From Pseudomonadota bacterium (GTDB taxonomy: Bacteria; Desulfobacterota; Desulfovibrionia; Desulfovibrionales; Desulfovibrionaceae), in the NCBI GenBank assembly GCA_018822105.1, contig JAHJLB010000039.1:1-54205 (forward strand): a stretch of DNA of 54,205 nucleotides, in the 5' to 3' direction. Below the pieces are notes generated by a model. The model made no database searches. It was not told where the DNA came from and saw nothing but the letters and a program-made list of their open reading frames with translations. Positions within the stretch are counted from its first letter, which is position 1. The number at the start of each line of letters is the position of its first letter. Made by a program: the position numbers and the translations under genes. Below, piece after piece: positions 44,223-52,637 of this stretch.

Positions 44223-44873
44223 CTAGTCGTCGTCCCGGGCGTTGGGGCACTTGGGCCGCAGGATGCAGACGGAGCAGCCGTCGCTGTAGGGCGAGCGCGT
44301 GAACACCGCGAACTGGCGGTTCACCGTGCCCTCCGTGTTCCAGACGAGGCCCAGCTTCTCAAAGGCCTTCAGGACGCCGGCGGTGGGCTTGGGCAGGGGG
44401 GCGCAACCCTTGTCGGCCAGCTCCGGCACCAGGGCCTGGGCGGCGCTCATGACCATGTGGATGGCCAGGTTGTGGAAGGACATGCCCGCAGAGGGCGAAT
44501 CCTGCCAGATGCCCTCGATCTCGCTCTCCACGGGCTCCTCCAGCCAGAGCACGATGTGCCCGCCGCCCTTGGGCGCGGCCGGGTCGGTGATGCGGTAGGC
44601 GCGCAGGTACTTGGCCGACCAGTCGTCGAAGCGCGGCTCCAGCTCCTCCAAAAGGTCGTGCTCCAGGCGCGTCTCGCCGGCCAGCTCGCAGTAGGTGAAC
44701 AGGTCGAACTCCGGGCGGGCGTCGATGGCCTCCACCTGGATGGGGCCCGCCGGCTTCTTGGCGGCGGGATTCCTGGCGGCGGGCTTGGCCGCCTTTTTGG
44801 GGCCGGCGGCCTTGGCGGCAGGCGTCGTTTTCGCAGCAGCTTTCGCAGCGGCGGGCTTCTTTGTCGTGGTCAC
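44223..44873 (-). CDS. Protein with Ala/Lys/Pro-rich H1-like N-terminus, last gene of the gcv operon
   Basis: 216 residues from GTG 44873, with AAGGAG about 6 bases upstream. Residues 2-45 are a low-complexity histone-H1-like segment (KKPAAAKAAAKT, KKAAKPAARNPAAKKPAG). The remaining 170 residues are a globular, unrecognised domain with many acidic residues (FDLFTYCELAGETRLEHDLLEELEP) and a C-terminal Cys cluster (DGCSVCILRPKCP) that may bind metal. It follows lpd by 22 bases, so it is co-transcribed with the glycine cleavage genes. A function in that pathway is not evident. DNA or RNA binding through the tail is possible but unproven. Confidence 0.72.
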   Translation of the reverse strand: MTTTKKPAAAKAAAKTTPAAKAAGPKKAAKPAARNPAAKKPAGPIQVEAIDARPEFDLFTYCELAGETRLEHDLLEELEPRFDDWSAKYLRAYRITDPAAPKGGGHIVLWLEEPVESEIEGIWQDSPSAGMSFHNLAIHMVMSAAQALVPELADKGCAPLPKPTAGVLKAFEKLGLVWNTEGTVNRQFAVFTRSPYSDGCSVCILRPKCPNARDDD

Positions 44874-44895
44874 GCGGGTCTCCTTGTCTTTGGCC

Positions 44896-46260
44896 TTATG
44901 CGGCCTCTTTGTCGGCCATAAGCGCGGCCTTGAGCGATTCGTCCAGGGTGGGGTGGGGGAACAGGAAGTTCTCGGCGTCCTCGCGGGTCCAGCCCTGGCG
45001 GATGATGAGCGTGGCGAAGCAGGCCAGGCGCGACACGCCGGCGCCCACGGCGGTGATGCCCGCAACCTTGCCCTCGCTCCAGACGCATTTCACGAAGCCC
45101 GCCGTGGCGGCGTGGGCCTGGGCCATGGGGTTGGCGATGAGCTGCGCGCGCGACACGAATACGGTCTGGCCCAGGGCCTTGGCCTCCCCGGCCATGAGCC
45201 CGGCGCGGAAGACCTCCGGGCTGCCGTAGAGGATGCTCGGCACCGGGCCGGACTCGTACGGCCCGTGCTCCTCGCCCAGGAGGCGCCGCACCACGTAGCG
45301 GGCCTGGTGGCTGGCGGCGTGGGCCAGAAGCATGCGGCCGCCCACGTCGCCCACGGCGGAGACGTCCGGCGCGGCCAGCAGGCGCGCGTCGGTTTGGATG
45401 TAGCCCGCGCCGTTGAAGGTCGCGCCCAGGGCCTCAAGCCCCAGGCCGGCGCTGTTGGGCCTGCGGCCCACGGCCACCAGGGCGGCCCCGGCGCTGATCT
45501 CCTCGCCGCCTTCGAACTCAAGCACCGCGCGCTCGCCACGAGTGGCCACGCTGGCCACCTTGACGCCCAGGCGCAGGTCCCAGCCCTGGCGCTTGAACAC
45601 GGACTCCAGCGTCTTGCTGACCTCCGGGTCCTCGGCCCCGGCCAGGCGCGGCAGGGCGTCCACCAGGATGATCTTTGCGCCCATGCGGTGCGCGGCCTGG
45701 GCCATCTCCAGGCCGATGAAGCCGCCGCCCACGACCAGCAGGCTTTTGGGCATCTCGGCGCAGGCCAGCAGGCCTGTGGAGTCGAGCACGCGTTTGCCGT
45801 CCGGGGCGACGCCGGGGAAGCTGCCGGGCCTGGAGCCAGTGGCCACCAGCAGATGCCGGTAGCCCAGGGCCGTGGGGCCGTCGGCGGTCTGCACCTCGAC
45901 GCTGCCGGGGGCCGCGACGCGGCCCAGGCCGGCCACGAGGTCCACGCCCAGGCCGGCCAGGCGCTGGGCCATGGCCTTGCGCGTGGCCGCGACGTACTTG
46001 TCCTTGCGCGACTGCAGGGCCGCGAAGTCCATGCGTATCTCGCCCGAGGCCAGGCGCAGCCTGGCCTGGGCGGCCAGCCCGTCCACTGCCTCCGTGGCCC
46101 CGAGCCAGAGCTTGGTGGGGATGCAGCCCCGGTTCAGGCAGGTGCCGCCGAGCTCGTTTGCCTCCACCAGGGCGGTCTTCAGGCCCGCGGCGGCGGCTTC
46201 CACTGCGGCGTCGTAGCCGCCCGGGCCGCCGCCCAGGACCACCAGGTCATAGGTCGTCAT
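44896..46260 (-). CDS. lpdA: Dihydrolipoyl dehydrogenase (glycine cleavage L protein)
   Basis: FAD disulfide oxidoreductase re-oxidising the dihydrolipoyl arm of GcvH, 454 residues. The FAD motif VVLGGGPGGYDAA, redox pair GGTCLNRGCIPTK, NAD motif LLVVGGGFIGLEMAQ and C-terminal catalytic His-Glu (FPHPTLDES) are all present. Some positions are looser than in PDH-type enzymes (an Ala-rich interface). It is encoded 19 bases after gcvPB in the same operon, so service to glycine cleavage is likely. Confidence 0.95.
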   Translation of the reverse strand: MTTYDLVVLGGGPGGYDAAVEAAAAGLKTALVEANELGGTCLNRGCIPTKLWLGATEAVDGLAAQARLRLASGEIRMDFAALQSRKDKYVAATRKAMAQRLAGLGVDLVAGLGRVAAPGSVEVQTADGPTALGYRHLLVATGSRPGSFPGVAPDGKRVLDSTGLLACAEMPKSLLVVGGGFIGLEMAQAAHRMGAKIILVDALPRLAGAEDPEVSKTLESVFKRQGWDLRLGVKVASVATRGERAVLEFEGGEEISAGAALVAVGRRPNSAGLGLEALGATFNGAGYIQTDARLLAAPDVSAVGDVGGRMLLAHAASHQARYVVRRLLGEEHGPYESGPVPSILYGSPEVFRAGLMAGEAKALGQTVFVSRAQLIANPMAQAHAATAGFVKCVWSEGKVAGITAVGAGVSRLACFATLIIRQGWTREDAENFLFPHPTLDESLKAALMADKEAA

Positions 46261-46279
46261 GGGGAGCTACCGCTGTTCC

Positions 46280-47725
46280 CTACAGGTCATCGGTCAGCTC
46301 CATGCTGCGGGCCGCGCGGGTCTCGTCCAGGCGGGTCACCGGCAGGGTGCGCGGCGCGCCCGTGGCCAGGGCCGGGTCCACCGCGGCCTCGGCCAGCAGG
46401 GCCATGAGGTCGTCGGCGAACTGGTCCAGGGTGTCCAGGCTCTCGGTCTCGGTGGGCTCGAACATGAGCGCCTCCTTGACGATGAGCGGGAAGTAGATGG
46501 TGGGCGCGTGGTAGCCCTTGTCCAGAAGCATCTTGGCGATGTCCAGGGCGCGGATGCCGCAGGTGGTCTGCTTGCAGGCCGTGGCCACGAACTCGTGCAT
46601 GCAGATGCGGTCAAAGGGCACCTCCAGCACGCCGTCCAGGCGCTTGCGCAGGTAGTTGGCCGCCAGCACGGCGCTCTCCGTGGCCCGGATGAGCCCGGCC
46701 CGGCCCAGGCGCAGGATGTAGGCGTAGGCCTTGAGCACCACGCCGAAGTTGCCGTAGAATGGGGCCACGTAGCCGATGGACTTGGGGAAGTCGTAGTTGA
46801 GGTAGAACTGGCCGTCCTCCAGCTTCTCCACGCGGGAGATGGGCAGATACGGCACCAGCCGCTCGCTGACGCCCACCGGGCCCGCGCCCGGCCCGCCGCC
46901 GCCGTGGGGCGTGCCGAAGGTCTTGTGCAGGTTCAGGTGCACCACGTCGAAGCCCGCGTCGCCCACGCGCATCTTGCCCATGATGGCGTTCAGGTTCGCG
47001 CCGTCGTAGTAGAGCAGGGCGTCCACGCTTCTGAGCATCTCGACGATCCGGGGCAGGTTCCTCTCGAACAGGCCCAGGGTGTTCGGGCAGGTCATCATCA
47101 TGCCGGCCACGGAATCGTCCAGCACCTTGGCCAGCTCAATCGGGTCCACGATGCCGTCCCGGCTGGGCAGGTTGACCACCTCGTACCCGGCGATGGCCGC
47201 GCTGGCGGGGTTGGTGCCGTGGGCCGAGTCCGGGCAGATGATCTTCGTCTTCTTGTTGCCGCGGTCCTTGTGGTAGGCGGCCATGATCATGACGCCCGTG
47301 AGCTCGCCGTGGGCGCCGGCCATGGGGTGCAGGGTGAAGGCGCTCATGCCGCAGATCTCGCAGAGCAGGCGCTCGGTCTCGTACATGACCTCCAGGGCCC
47401 CCTGGCAGAGCCTGCCCGCCCCCCCCAGCTGCGGCAGCACCGGGTGCAGCCTGGTGAAGCCGGGCATGGCGGCCACGGTCTCGGTGAACTTGGGGTTGTA
47501 CTTCATGGTGCAGGAGCCCAGGGGATAGAAATTGCCGTCCACCCCGAAATTGCGCTTGGAGAGCTGGGTGAAGTGGCGGACCACGTCGAGCTCCGAAAGC
47601 GAGGGCAATCCGGCGGGCCTGGTGCGCAGGAGGCCTGCCGGCAGCAGCTCGGCGGCGGATTTGTGAGCCCTTTCGGGCCAGACGCCCTCGCGGCCGGGGT
47701 CGGATTTCTTGAAGACCGTGTTCAT
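46280..47725 (-). CDS. gcvPB: Glycine dehydrogenase (decarboxylating) subunit 2
   Basis: PLP-binding half of the split P protein, 481 residues. The PLP lysine lies in NLHKTFGTPHGGGGPGAGP, the glycine-rich family landmark. Other blocks are FYPLGSCTMKYNPKF, HPMAGAHGELTG and CPDSAHGTNPASA. The start overlaps the gcvPA stop by 4 bases (ATGA), which implies coupled translation and equal subunit amounts. Decarboxylates glycine and loads the aminomethyl group on GcvH lipoate. Confidence 0.97.
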   Translation of the reverse strand: MNTVFKKSDPGREGVWPERAHKSAAELLPAGLLRTRPAGLPSLSELDVVRHFTQLSKRNFGVDGNFYPLGSCTMKYNPKFTETVAAMPGFTRLHPVLPQLGGAGRLCQGALEVMYETERLLCEICGMSAFTLHPMAGAHGELTGVMIMAAYHKDRGNKKTKIICPDSAHGTNPASAAIAGYEVVNLPSRDGIVDPIELAKVLDDSVAGMMMTCPNTLGLFERNLPRIVEMLRSVDALLYYDGANLNAIMGKMRVGDAGFDVVHLNLHKTFGTPHGGGGPGAGPVGVSERLVPYLPISRVEKLEDGQFYLNYDFPKSIGYVAPFYGNFGVVLKAYAYILRLGRAGLIRATESAVLAANYLRKRLDGVLEVPFDRICMHEFVATACKQTTCGIRALDIAKMLLDKGYHAPTIYFPLIVKEALMFEPTETESLDTLDQFADDLMALLAEAAVDPALATGAPRTLPVTRLDETRAARSMELTDDL

Positions 47726-49056
47726 AGGAGCATCCCCCGCAGCATCTCGGCCAGGATGCCGATCTGCTCCTTGGAAGTCTTTTCGGTGCAGGCCACCAAA
47801 AGCGCGTTCTCCAGGCCCGGATAGTAGCGGCCCAGCGGGAAGCCGGGCACCACGCCGCGGCTGGTGAGCTTGTCGATGGCCTGGTAGGCGCTGACGGGCA
47901 GGCTCACGGCGAACTCGTTGCCGAAGGGCGCGTCGGAAAGCAACCGGACCCCGGGGATGGCGGCCAGGCGTTCGGCCGCGTAGTGGGCGCGCTCGATGCA
48001 GATCTCCGCCGTGCGCCTGAGGCCTTCCTCGCCCAGGAGGCAGAGGTGCATGAGGGAGCGCAGGGCGCACAGGGCCTGGTTGGAGCAGATGTTGCTCGTG
48101 GCCTTCTGGCGGCGGATGTGCTGCTCGCGCGCCTGGAGGGTCAGCACGTAGCCGGTGCGGCCTTGCGTGTCCACGGTGCGGCCCACCATGCGGCCGGGCA
48201 TCTGCCGGACCATGTCCCTGGTACAGGTCATGATGCCCAGGTACGGCCCGCCGAAGCTCAAGGGCAGGCCCAGGCTCTGGCCCTCGGCCACGGCCACGTC
48301 GGCGCCCATTTCGCCGGGGCTTTTGAGCACCGCTTGGAGCACCGGGTAGACCGTGATCACCGAGACCACGCCCTGGGCCTTGGCCGCGGCGAAGAGCGCG
48401 CCGAAGTCGTGCAGGGTGCCGAAGAAATTGGGGTTCTGCACCAATACGGCGGCGGTGTCGCCGTCCAGGGCGGCGGTGAGGGCGGCCAGGTCGCAGCTGC
48501 CGTCCTTGTGCGCGATGGTGGCCAGCTCCAGGTTCAGGTTGGAGGTGTAGGAGGCCAGCATGACCCGGTAGATGGGATTGAGCGCCTCGCAGACCACCAG
48601 CCTGCGGCGTCCGGTCTGGCGCACGGCCATCATGGCGGCCTCGAACAGCGCGCTGCCGCCGTCGTAGACCGAGGCGTTGGCGAAGGTCAGGCCGGTCAGC
48701 CGCGTCACGGCGGTCTGGTATTCGAAGATGGCCTGGAGCGTGCCCTGGCTGGCTTCGGGCTGATAGGGCGTGTAGGCCGTGTAGAACTCGCTGCGCATGG
48801 ACAGCGCGTCCACGGCAGCCGGGATGTGGTGGTCGTAGAACCCGGCGCCCAGGAAGCTCATCTGGCTCACCGCGTTTTTGCGGGCCAGGTCCTCCATCTG
48901 GGCCAGCACGGCCATCTCGCTCTTGCCTTCGGGCAGGTCGAAGCTCTTGGGGCGCATCGAAGGGCCGATCTCGGCGAAGAGCGCCTCCACCGAGGGCGCG
49001 CCGATGACGCCGAGCATCCGCCGGATGTCCTCCGGGGTATGCGGAACGTAGGGCAT
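47722..49056 (-). CDS. gcvPA: Glycine dehydrogenase (decarboxylating) subunit 1
   Basis: First half of the split P protein, 444 residues. It opens MPYVPHTPEDIRRMLGVIG, the family start, with SFLGAGFYDHHIPAAVDAL, TPYQPEASQGTLQ, and NASVYDGGSALFEA conserved. FGGPYLGIMTCTRDMVRQMPGR and ATSNICSNQALCALR follow. ATG 49056 has AAGGAG 7 bases upstream. The split form with gcvPB is common in Gram-positives, archaea and Deltaproteobacteria. Confidence 0.97.
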   Translation of the reverse strand: MPYVPHTPEDIRRMLGVIGAPSVEALFAEIGPSMRPKSFDLPEGKSEMAVLAQMEDLARKNAVSQMSFLGAGFYDHHIPAAVDALSMRSEFYTAYTPYQPEASQGTLQAIFEYQTAVTRLTGLTFANASVYDGGSALFEAAMMAVRQTGRRRLVVCEALNPIYRVMLASYTSNLNLELATIAHKDGSCDLAALTAALDGDTAAVLVQNPNFFGTLHDFGALFAAAKAQGVVSVITVYPVLQAVLKSPGEMGADVAVAEGQSLGLPLSFGGPYLGIMTCTRDMVRQMPGRMVGRTVDTQGRTGYVLTLQAREQHIRRQKATSNICSNQALCALRSLMHLCLLGEEGLRRTAEICIERAHYAAERLAAIPGVRLLSDAPFGNEFAVSLPVSAYQAIDKLTSRGVVPGFPLGRYYPGLENALLVACTEKTSKEQIGILAEMLRGMLL

Positions 49057-49100
49057 GTCATTCTCCTTGCTGGGCGTGGCTCCCTGGCGGAGCGCGCGGG

Positions 49101-49481
49101 CTAGTGGGCTTCCTCGGCGCAGACCTGCTCGTAGGCGCTGGCGTCCAGCAGGCCTTCCGCCCCGCCCGTGAGCTGCACCTTGATCATCCAGCCGGCCACG
49201 TAGGGGTCCTGGTTGATCATCTCGGGCGCGCTCTCCAGGGCGGCGTTGACCTCGGTGACGATGCCGGAGACGGGCGAGTAGAGCTCGCTGGCGGCCTTGA
49301 CGGATTCCACGGAGCCCATCTCGGCTCCGGCGGCGAGGGTCTGGCCGACCTTGGGCAGGTCGACGTAGGTCAGATCGCCCAGTTGGTCCTGGGCGAAATG
49401 GGTGATGCCGATGGTGGCGCTGTCGCCCTCGATCTTGGCCCACTCGTGGCTCTTGGCGTATTTGAGGTCCTTGGGGATCAT
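49101..49481 (-). CDS. gcvH: Glycine cleavage system H protein
   Basis: Lipoyl carrier of the glycine cleavage system, 126 residues. The lipoylated lysine is in [18 protein letters not shown], and the N-terminal [21 protein letters not shown] and [12 protein letters not shown] segments match the family. AAGGAGG lies 8 bases before ATG 49481. It is the first gene of the operon gcvH-gcvPA-gcvPB-lpd-orphan. gcvT is absent from the window, so the aminomethyltransferase must be encoded elsewhere. Confidence 0.97.
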   Translation of the reverse strand: MIPKDLKYAKSHEWAKIEGDSATIGITHFAQDQLGDLTYVDLPKVGQTLAAGAEMGSVESVKAASELYSPVSGIVTEVNAALESAPEMINQDPYVAGWMIKVQLTGGAEGLLDASAYEQVCAEEAH

Positions 49482-49854
49482 GCGCGTATCCTCCTTGGGG
49501 GAAGGTTTGTTTCAGGGTGAAGGGCGCAGGCGTCCTCGCCCGTGGGGGGGAGGACATGCCGTAACCCTCTGCGAGCATGGGCTGCCGTTGCGGGAACATT
49601 TTTCCGCCTGGCCCGGCTCGCGCAGGGGCGCGCGCTGCGTGCGCTTTCGGCGCTTCATATACAGTCGGGCGGTTGAAAAGAAAAGCCTGGAATTGCCCCT
49701 AGGCGCAAGAGTCTTCTGGTCTTCAGGAATAGCCCTTGCCTTTGCTCGCGCAATCCTGCTACGCTAGTCATAAACATCCTGCTGCAGCAACCGGCTCCCG
49801 CAGGTTTGGGGGAGATTTCGGCCCTGTGCTGGGCCTTGCGAGGTCGCTTGGACG
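49482..49854. other. Divergent region between gcvH and the PilZ gene (373 bp)
   Basis: Searched by eye for a glycine riboswitch upstream of gcvH; the conserved elements of that aptamer were not found. On the minus strand TATATG near 49656 could be a -10 box with a poor -35. On the plus strand TTGCCT (49737) and TACGCT are 18 bases apart and may be the PilZ-gene promoter. No coding gene is evident. Confidence 0.5.
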
Positions 49855-50733
49855 ATGTGCGCGCTCTGGCTCGAAGAAGCTTCGAATGACACCCCGCGCA
49901 GGGATGACCCTGTGCTGGACAAGCTGGGCCAAATCCTTGAACAGCGGGCCGAGCTCAGGCTTGAGTTTTGCGACAGCGCCGTCTGCGTCCAGAGCCTAGC
50001 GGCCACCCTCGTCAAATTCAACGACAGGGGCGCCATCCTGGAGGTTCCGGCCCTTGGGGGCCTGCCCGAGGTTTGGGTCGGGGCCGAGATCTCCTGCTTC
50101 TTTTGCCTGCGCGACGAGGCCTGCCAGGGGGGCGCCCAGCTGCGCTCCTTCAACAGCCGCATCCACAGGGTGCATAGGCAGCCCGGCGGGGCGGCGCTGT
50201 GCGTCCTGCCGCTGCCCAAGGCCATCCATGACGCGCAGCGCCGGCGCAGCGTGCGGGTCAAGGTGGACATGGGCAAGGTGCCGGTGCTCAAGCTCTGGCG
50301 CGAACTGTCCCCTCGCGCCGTCATCTCCGGTCAGCACCCGCTGCTGAACAGCGAGCACGATGCCAAGCGCGGGCTCACGGTGGGCAACATCTCGGCCAAG
50401 GGGCTCGGGCTGCAGCTGCCCGAGCCCCTCATGCAGAAGGTCATGCCCGGACAGGAGAAGGGCGAGAGCTTCGTCTTCTACTTCAAGGCCGTGGCCCAGG
50501 GCAGCAGCCCGGCTGCGGATTTTTGGGTCCAGGCCGTCCTGCGCAGCATCTACGCCAACCCCCGCACGGGCGATGTCGGCCTGGGCTTCGAGTTCATCGC
50601 CGAGGGCGTTTTGAACAAGGCCAGAAGGCTCGACTGGTCTGCGCTCAAGCTGCATGAGGTCAGCGGCCTGGGCAGGTTCATCTTCAAGTGGAACCTGGAC
50701 TTCTACCGCGAAAAGGCCGCCGGCGAGGCCTAG
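49855..50733 (+). CDS. PilZ-domain protein (YcgR-like)
   Basis: A 292-residue cytosolic c-di-GMP-responsive protein candidate. The PilZ signature is present as RRRSVRV (RxxxR, near residue 127) and NISAKGLGL ((D/N)xSxxG, near 178). The N-terminal about 110 residues resemble a YcgR-type front domain (VEVPALGG-type strands, GAEISCFFCLRD). The first part also has a Cys-rich feature. Proteins of this class slow the flagellar motor or act as general effectors. The start at 49855 has a weak ribosome binding site, so a later start is possible. It ends 25 bases from the convergent CsoSCA-like gene. Confidence 0.8.
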   Translation: MCALWLEEASNDTPRRDDPVLDKLGQILEQRAELRLEFCDSAVCVQSLAATLVKFNDRGAILEVPALGGLPEVWVGAEISCFFCLRDEACQGGAQLRSFNSRIHRVHRQPGGAALCVLPLPKAIHDAQRRRSVRVKVDMGKVPVLKLWRELSPRAVISGQHPLLNSEHDAKRGLTVGNISAKGLGLQLPEPLMQKVMPGQEKGESFVFYFKAVAQGSSPAADFWVQAVLRSIYANPRTGDVGLGFEFIAEGVLNKARRLDWSALKLHEVSGLGRFIFKWNLDFYREKAAGEA

Positions 50734-50758
50734 CCGCCGGGGCCTGCGCGCCGCGCCC

Positions 50759-51841
50759 TCAGGCCTCCCCCGGGCCGATGCTCTCCAGGCGCCGGGTGTT
50801 CCAGTCCAGCACCGCCGTCTCCACGATCATCTTCGGATGCAGGTCCGGCCGCTCGCGCTTGATGACCTCGTCGGCGAACTGCGAGAGGAAGCGCGACTTG
50901 AGCTCGGCCCTGGCGCGGTCCATGCCCGCCTCGCGGTACGGGGCCGAGGCCAAGAGCAGGAAGCCGTCGTCCGGGATGCGCCCGGAGGCCATGTTCGAGC
51001 CGATGATGCCCGCGGCCTTGGCGATGGGGCCGGAAAGGTCCGGGCTGAAGGGGCCGACGATGAGGGCCATGTTCGGCTCGTGCAGGAAGTCGAAGCCCCG
51101 GCCGATGCAGATGACCCATTCGCGGTGCTCCACGGCGATCTCCCGGCCCGTGGCCCGGATCTCGCCGATGTGGCGGATGTTGCCCAGGACCAGGGGCAGC
51201 AGGTCCAGGAGGATGCGCCGGGGCATGTCCGGATACAGGGCGCGCAGCTTCTGCTCCAGGGCCTGCTCGTCCGGGCGGGCCGGGTCGGCGCCCTGGACCG
51301 GGGTGGCCTCGGCCAGGTTCCATATGCCGCCGGGGCCGTGCAGGATGAGCGCGTCCTCGTCGGTCTCGAAGCCGAAGACCACGGGATACACGGTCTGCCG
51401 CGAATGCCCGAAGGTGTGCTCCATCTGGTTCTTGATCCCGTGGACGTAGCGGATGCTGGCCTCGGTGTCGAAGTCGAACCCGGCGCAGCCCCGGTCCCGG
51501 TCGCCTTTGGAGAAATGGTAGGTGATGACCAGGAGCACGCGGCGGCCGCGCTCCACGGCGTCGGTGACGGAGTTGGCCACCACCTCCCCCAGGTAGGGCC
51601 AGCCCATGTGGAACATGCCGCCCAAATTGCGGAAGGGCTCGATGATGCCCAGGGGCGTGTTGGTGGCGTGGGGGATGTGGATGCGGCCGTCCATGCACTT
51701 GAGGACCATGATGTGCGTGGGGTGCAGGGCCAGGTAGCGCTTGCGCGCCAGGGTGGCGTCCGGACCGCAGAACTGCTGGGAATGCTTGCGGCCCAATTGC
51801 CACAGCCACTCGACGCGTTCGTGGATGCTTCTGTCGCCCAT
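50759..51841 (-). CDS. CsoSCA-like beta-carbonic anhydrase domain protein
   Basis: A 360-residue soluble protein with beta-carbonic-anhydrase-type motifs. C-x-D-x-R is at Cys49, Asp51, Arg53 (KCMDGR); EPFRNLGG corresponds to the usual RNAGN segment; and His109 with Cys119 (YHFSKGDRDRGC) gives an H-x9-C zinc site. Ordinary beta-CAs have H-x2-C; the wider spacing resembles carboxysomal CsoSCA (H-x10-C, from memory). It lacks any carboxysome neighbour and is shorter than CsoSCA (about 515 residues). Function as a CO2/bicarbonate enzyme is inferred. Possibly a general member of this wider family that pre-dates the carboxysome form. Confidence 0.6.
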   Translation of the reverse strand: MGDRSIHERVEWLWQLGRKHSQQFCGPDATLARKRYLALHPTHIMVLKCMDGRIHIPHATNTPLGIIEPFRNLGGMFHMGWPYLGEVVANSVTDAVERGRRVLLVITYHFSKGDRDRGCAGFDFDTEASIRYVHGIKNQMEHTFGHSRQTVYPVVFGFETDEDALILHGPGGIWNLAEATPVQGADPARPDEQALEQKLRALYPDMPRRILLDLLPLVLGNIRHIGEIRATGREIAVEHREWVICIGRGFDFLHEPNMALIVGPFSPDLSGPIAKAAGIIGSNMASGRIPDDGFLLLASAPYREAGMDRARAELKSRFLSQFADEVIKRERPDLHPKMIVETAVLDWNTRRLESIGPGEA

Positions 51842-52019
51842 GCTGCCTCCCTGTGGCCGGCGCCTTTAGCCGTGACGGATCCATAGCAACAGTCCCTGTC
51901 CCGTGGCAATGCCGCGGCCGCCCTGGCCCGTGACGGACCTTGACAGATGCGCCCGGGGTGCGCATTCTCCCGCAATCTGGCGAGCCGCAAAGGCCGCCGC
52001 ACCACAGGAGAAACACGCA

Positions 52020-52634
52020 ATGAAACCCCTCGCCATCGCCGGACTCGTCCTTGTCGGCCTGCTGCTCATGGGCGGCATGTCCATGGTCTCCACCAACAAC
52101 GCCATCATCACCCTCGACGCCCAGGCCGATCAGATGACCGGCCAGGTGAACAGCGCCCTGCAGCGCCGCCTGGACCTCATCCCCAATCTGGTGGAGACGG
52201 TGAAGGGCTACGCCGGGCACGAAAAGGAGACCCTCACCGCCGTGATCCAGGCGCGCGCCTCGGCCACGCAGGTCAAGCTCGACGCCTCCACCATGACCGA
52301 CCCGAACAAGCTGGCCCAGTTCAACCAGGCCCAAGGGCAGCTCACCGCGGCCCTGGGCAAGCTGATGGTGCTCACGGAGCAGTACCCGAACCTCAAGGCC
52401 GACAAGCAGTTCGTGGAGCTCATGACCCAGCTTGAGGGCACCGAGAACCGCATCAAGATCGAGCGCGACAACTACAACAAGGCCGCCACGGCCCTGAACA
52501 TCAAGATCCGCACCTTCCCCGGCAGCCTGGTCAACTCGCTCATGGCCAACATCGCCAAGCGCGAGGTCTTCCAGGCCGAGGAGGCCGCCAAGGCCGCGCC
52601 CAAGGTCAGCTTCGGGACCGAAAAGAAGCCCTAG
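52020..52634 (+). CDS. lemA: LemA family protein
   Basis: 204 residues with an N-terminal membrane anchor (LAIAGLVLVGLLLMGGMSMV) followed by the LemA helical bundle: NNAIITLDAQADQMTGQVNSALQRRLDLIPNLV (family opening, quoted as ALQRRLDLIPNLVETVKGY), then QLTAALGKLMVLTEQYPNLKAD and QLEGTENRIKIERDNYN. A periplasm-facing domain is the usual topology. AGGAG is about 9 bases before ATG 52020. The two TPM genes follow with 3-base and overlapping junctions, the common lemA-TPM association. Function unknown in the family. Confidence 0.95.
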   Translation: MKPLAIAGLVLVGLLLMGGMSMVSTNNAIITLDAQADQMTGQVNSALQRRLDLIPNLVETVKGYAGHEKETLTAVIQARASATQVKLDASTMTDPNKLAQFNQAQGQLTAALGKLMVLTEQYPNLKADKQFVELMTQLEGTENRIKIERDNYNKAATALNIKIRTFPGSLVNSLMANIAKREVFQAEEAAKAAPKVSFGTEKKP

Positions 52635-52637
52635 GCC

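Noticed and set aside
49482-49854. Glycine riboswitch upstream of gcvH
   Set aside because: No GGAGAG...CCGAAGG...CTCAGGCAAAA-type elements were found on the minus strand; GC-rich hairpins alone are not enough.
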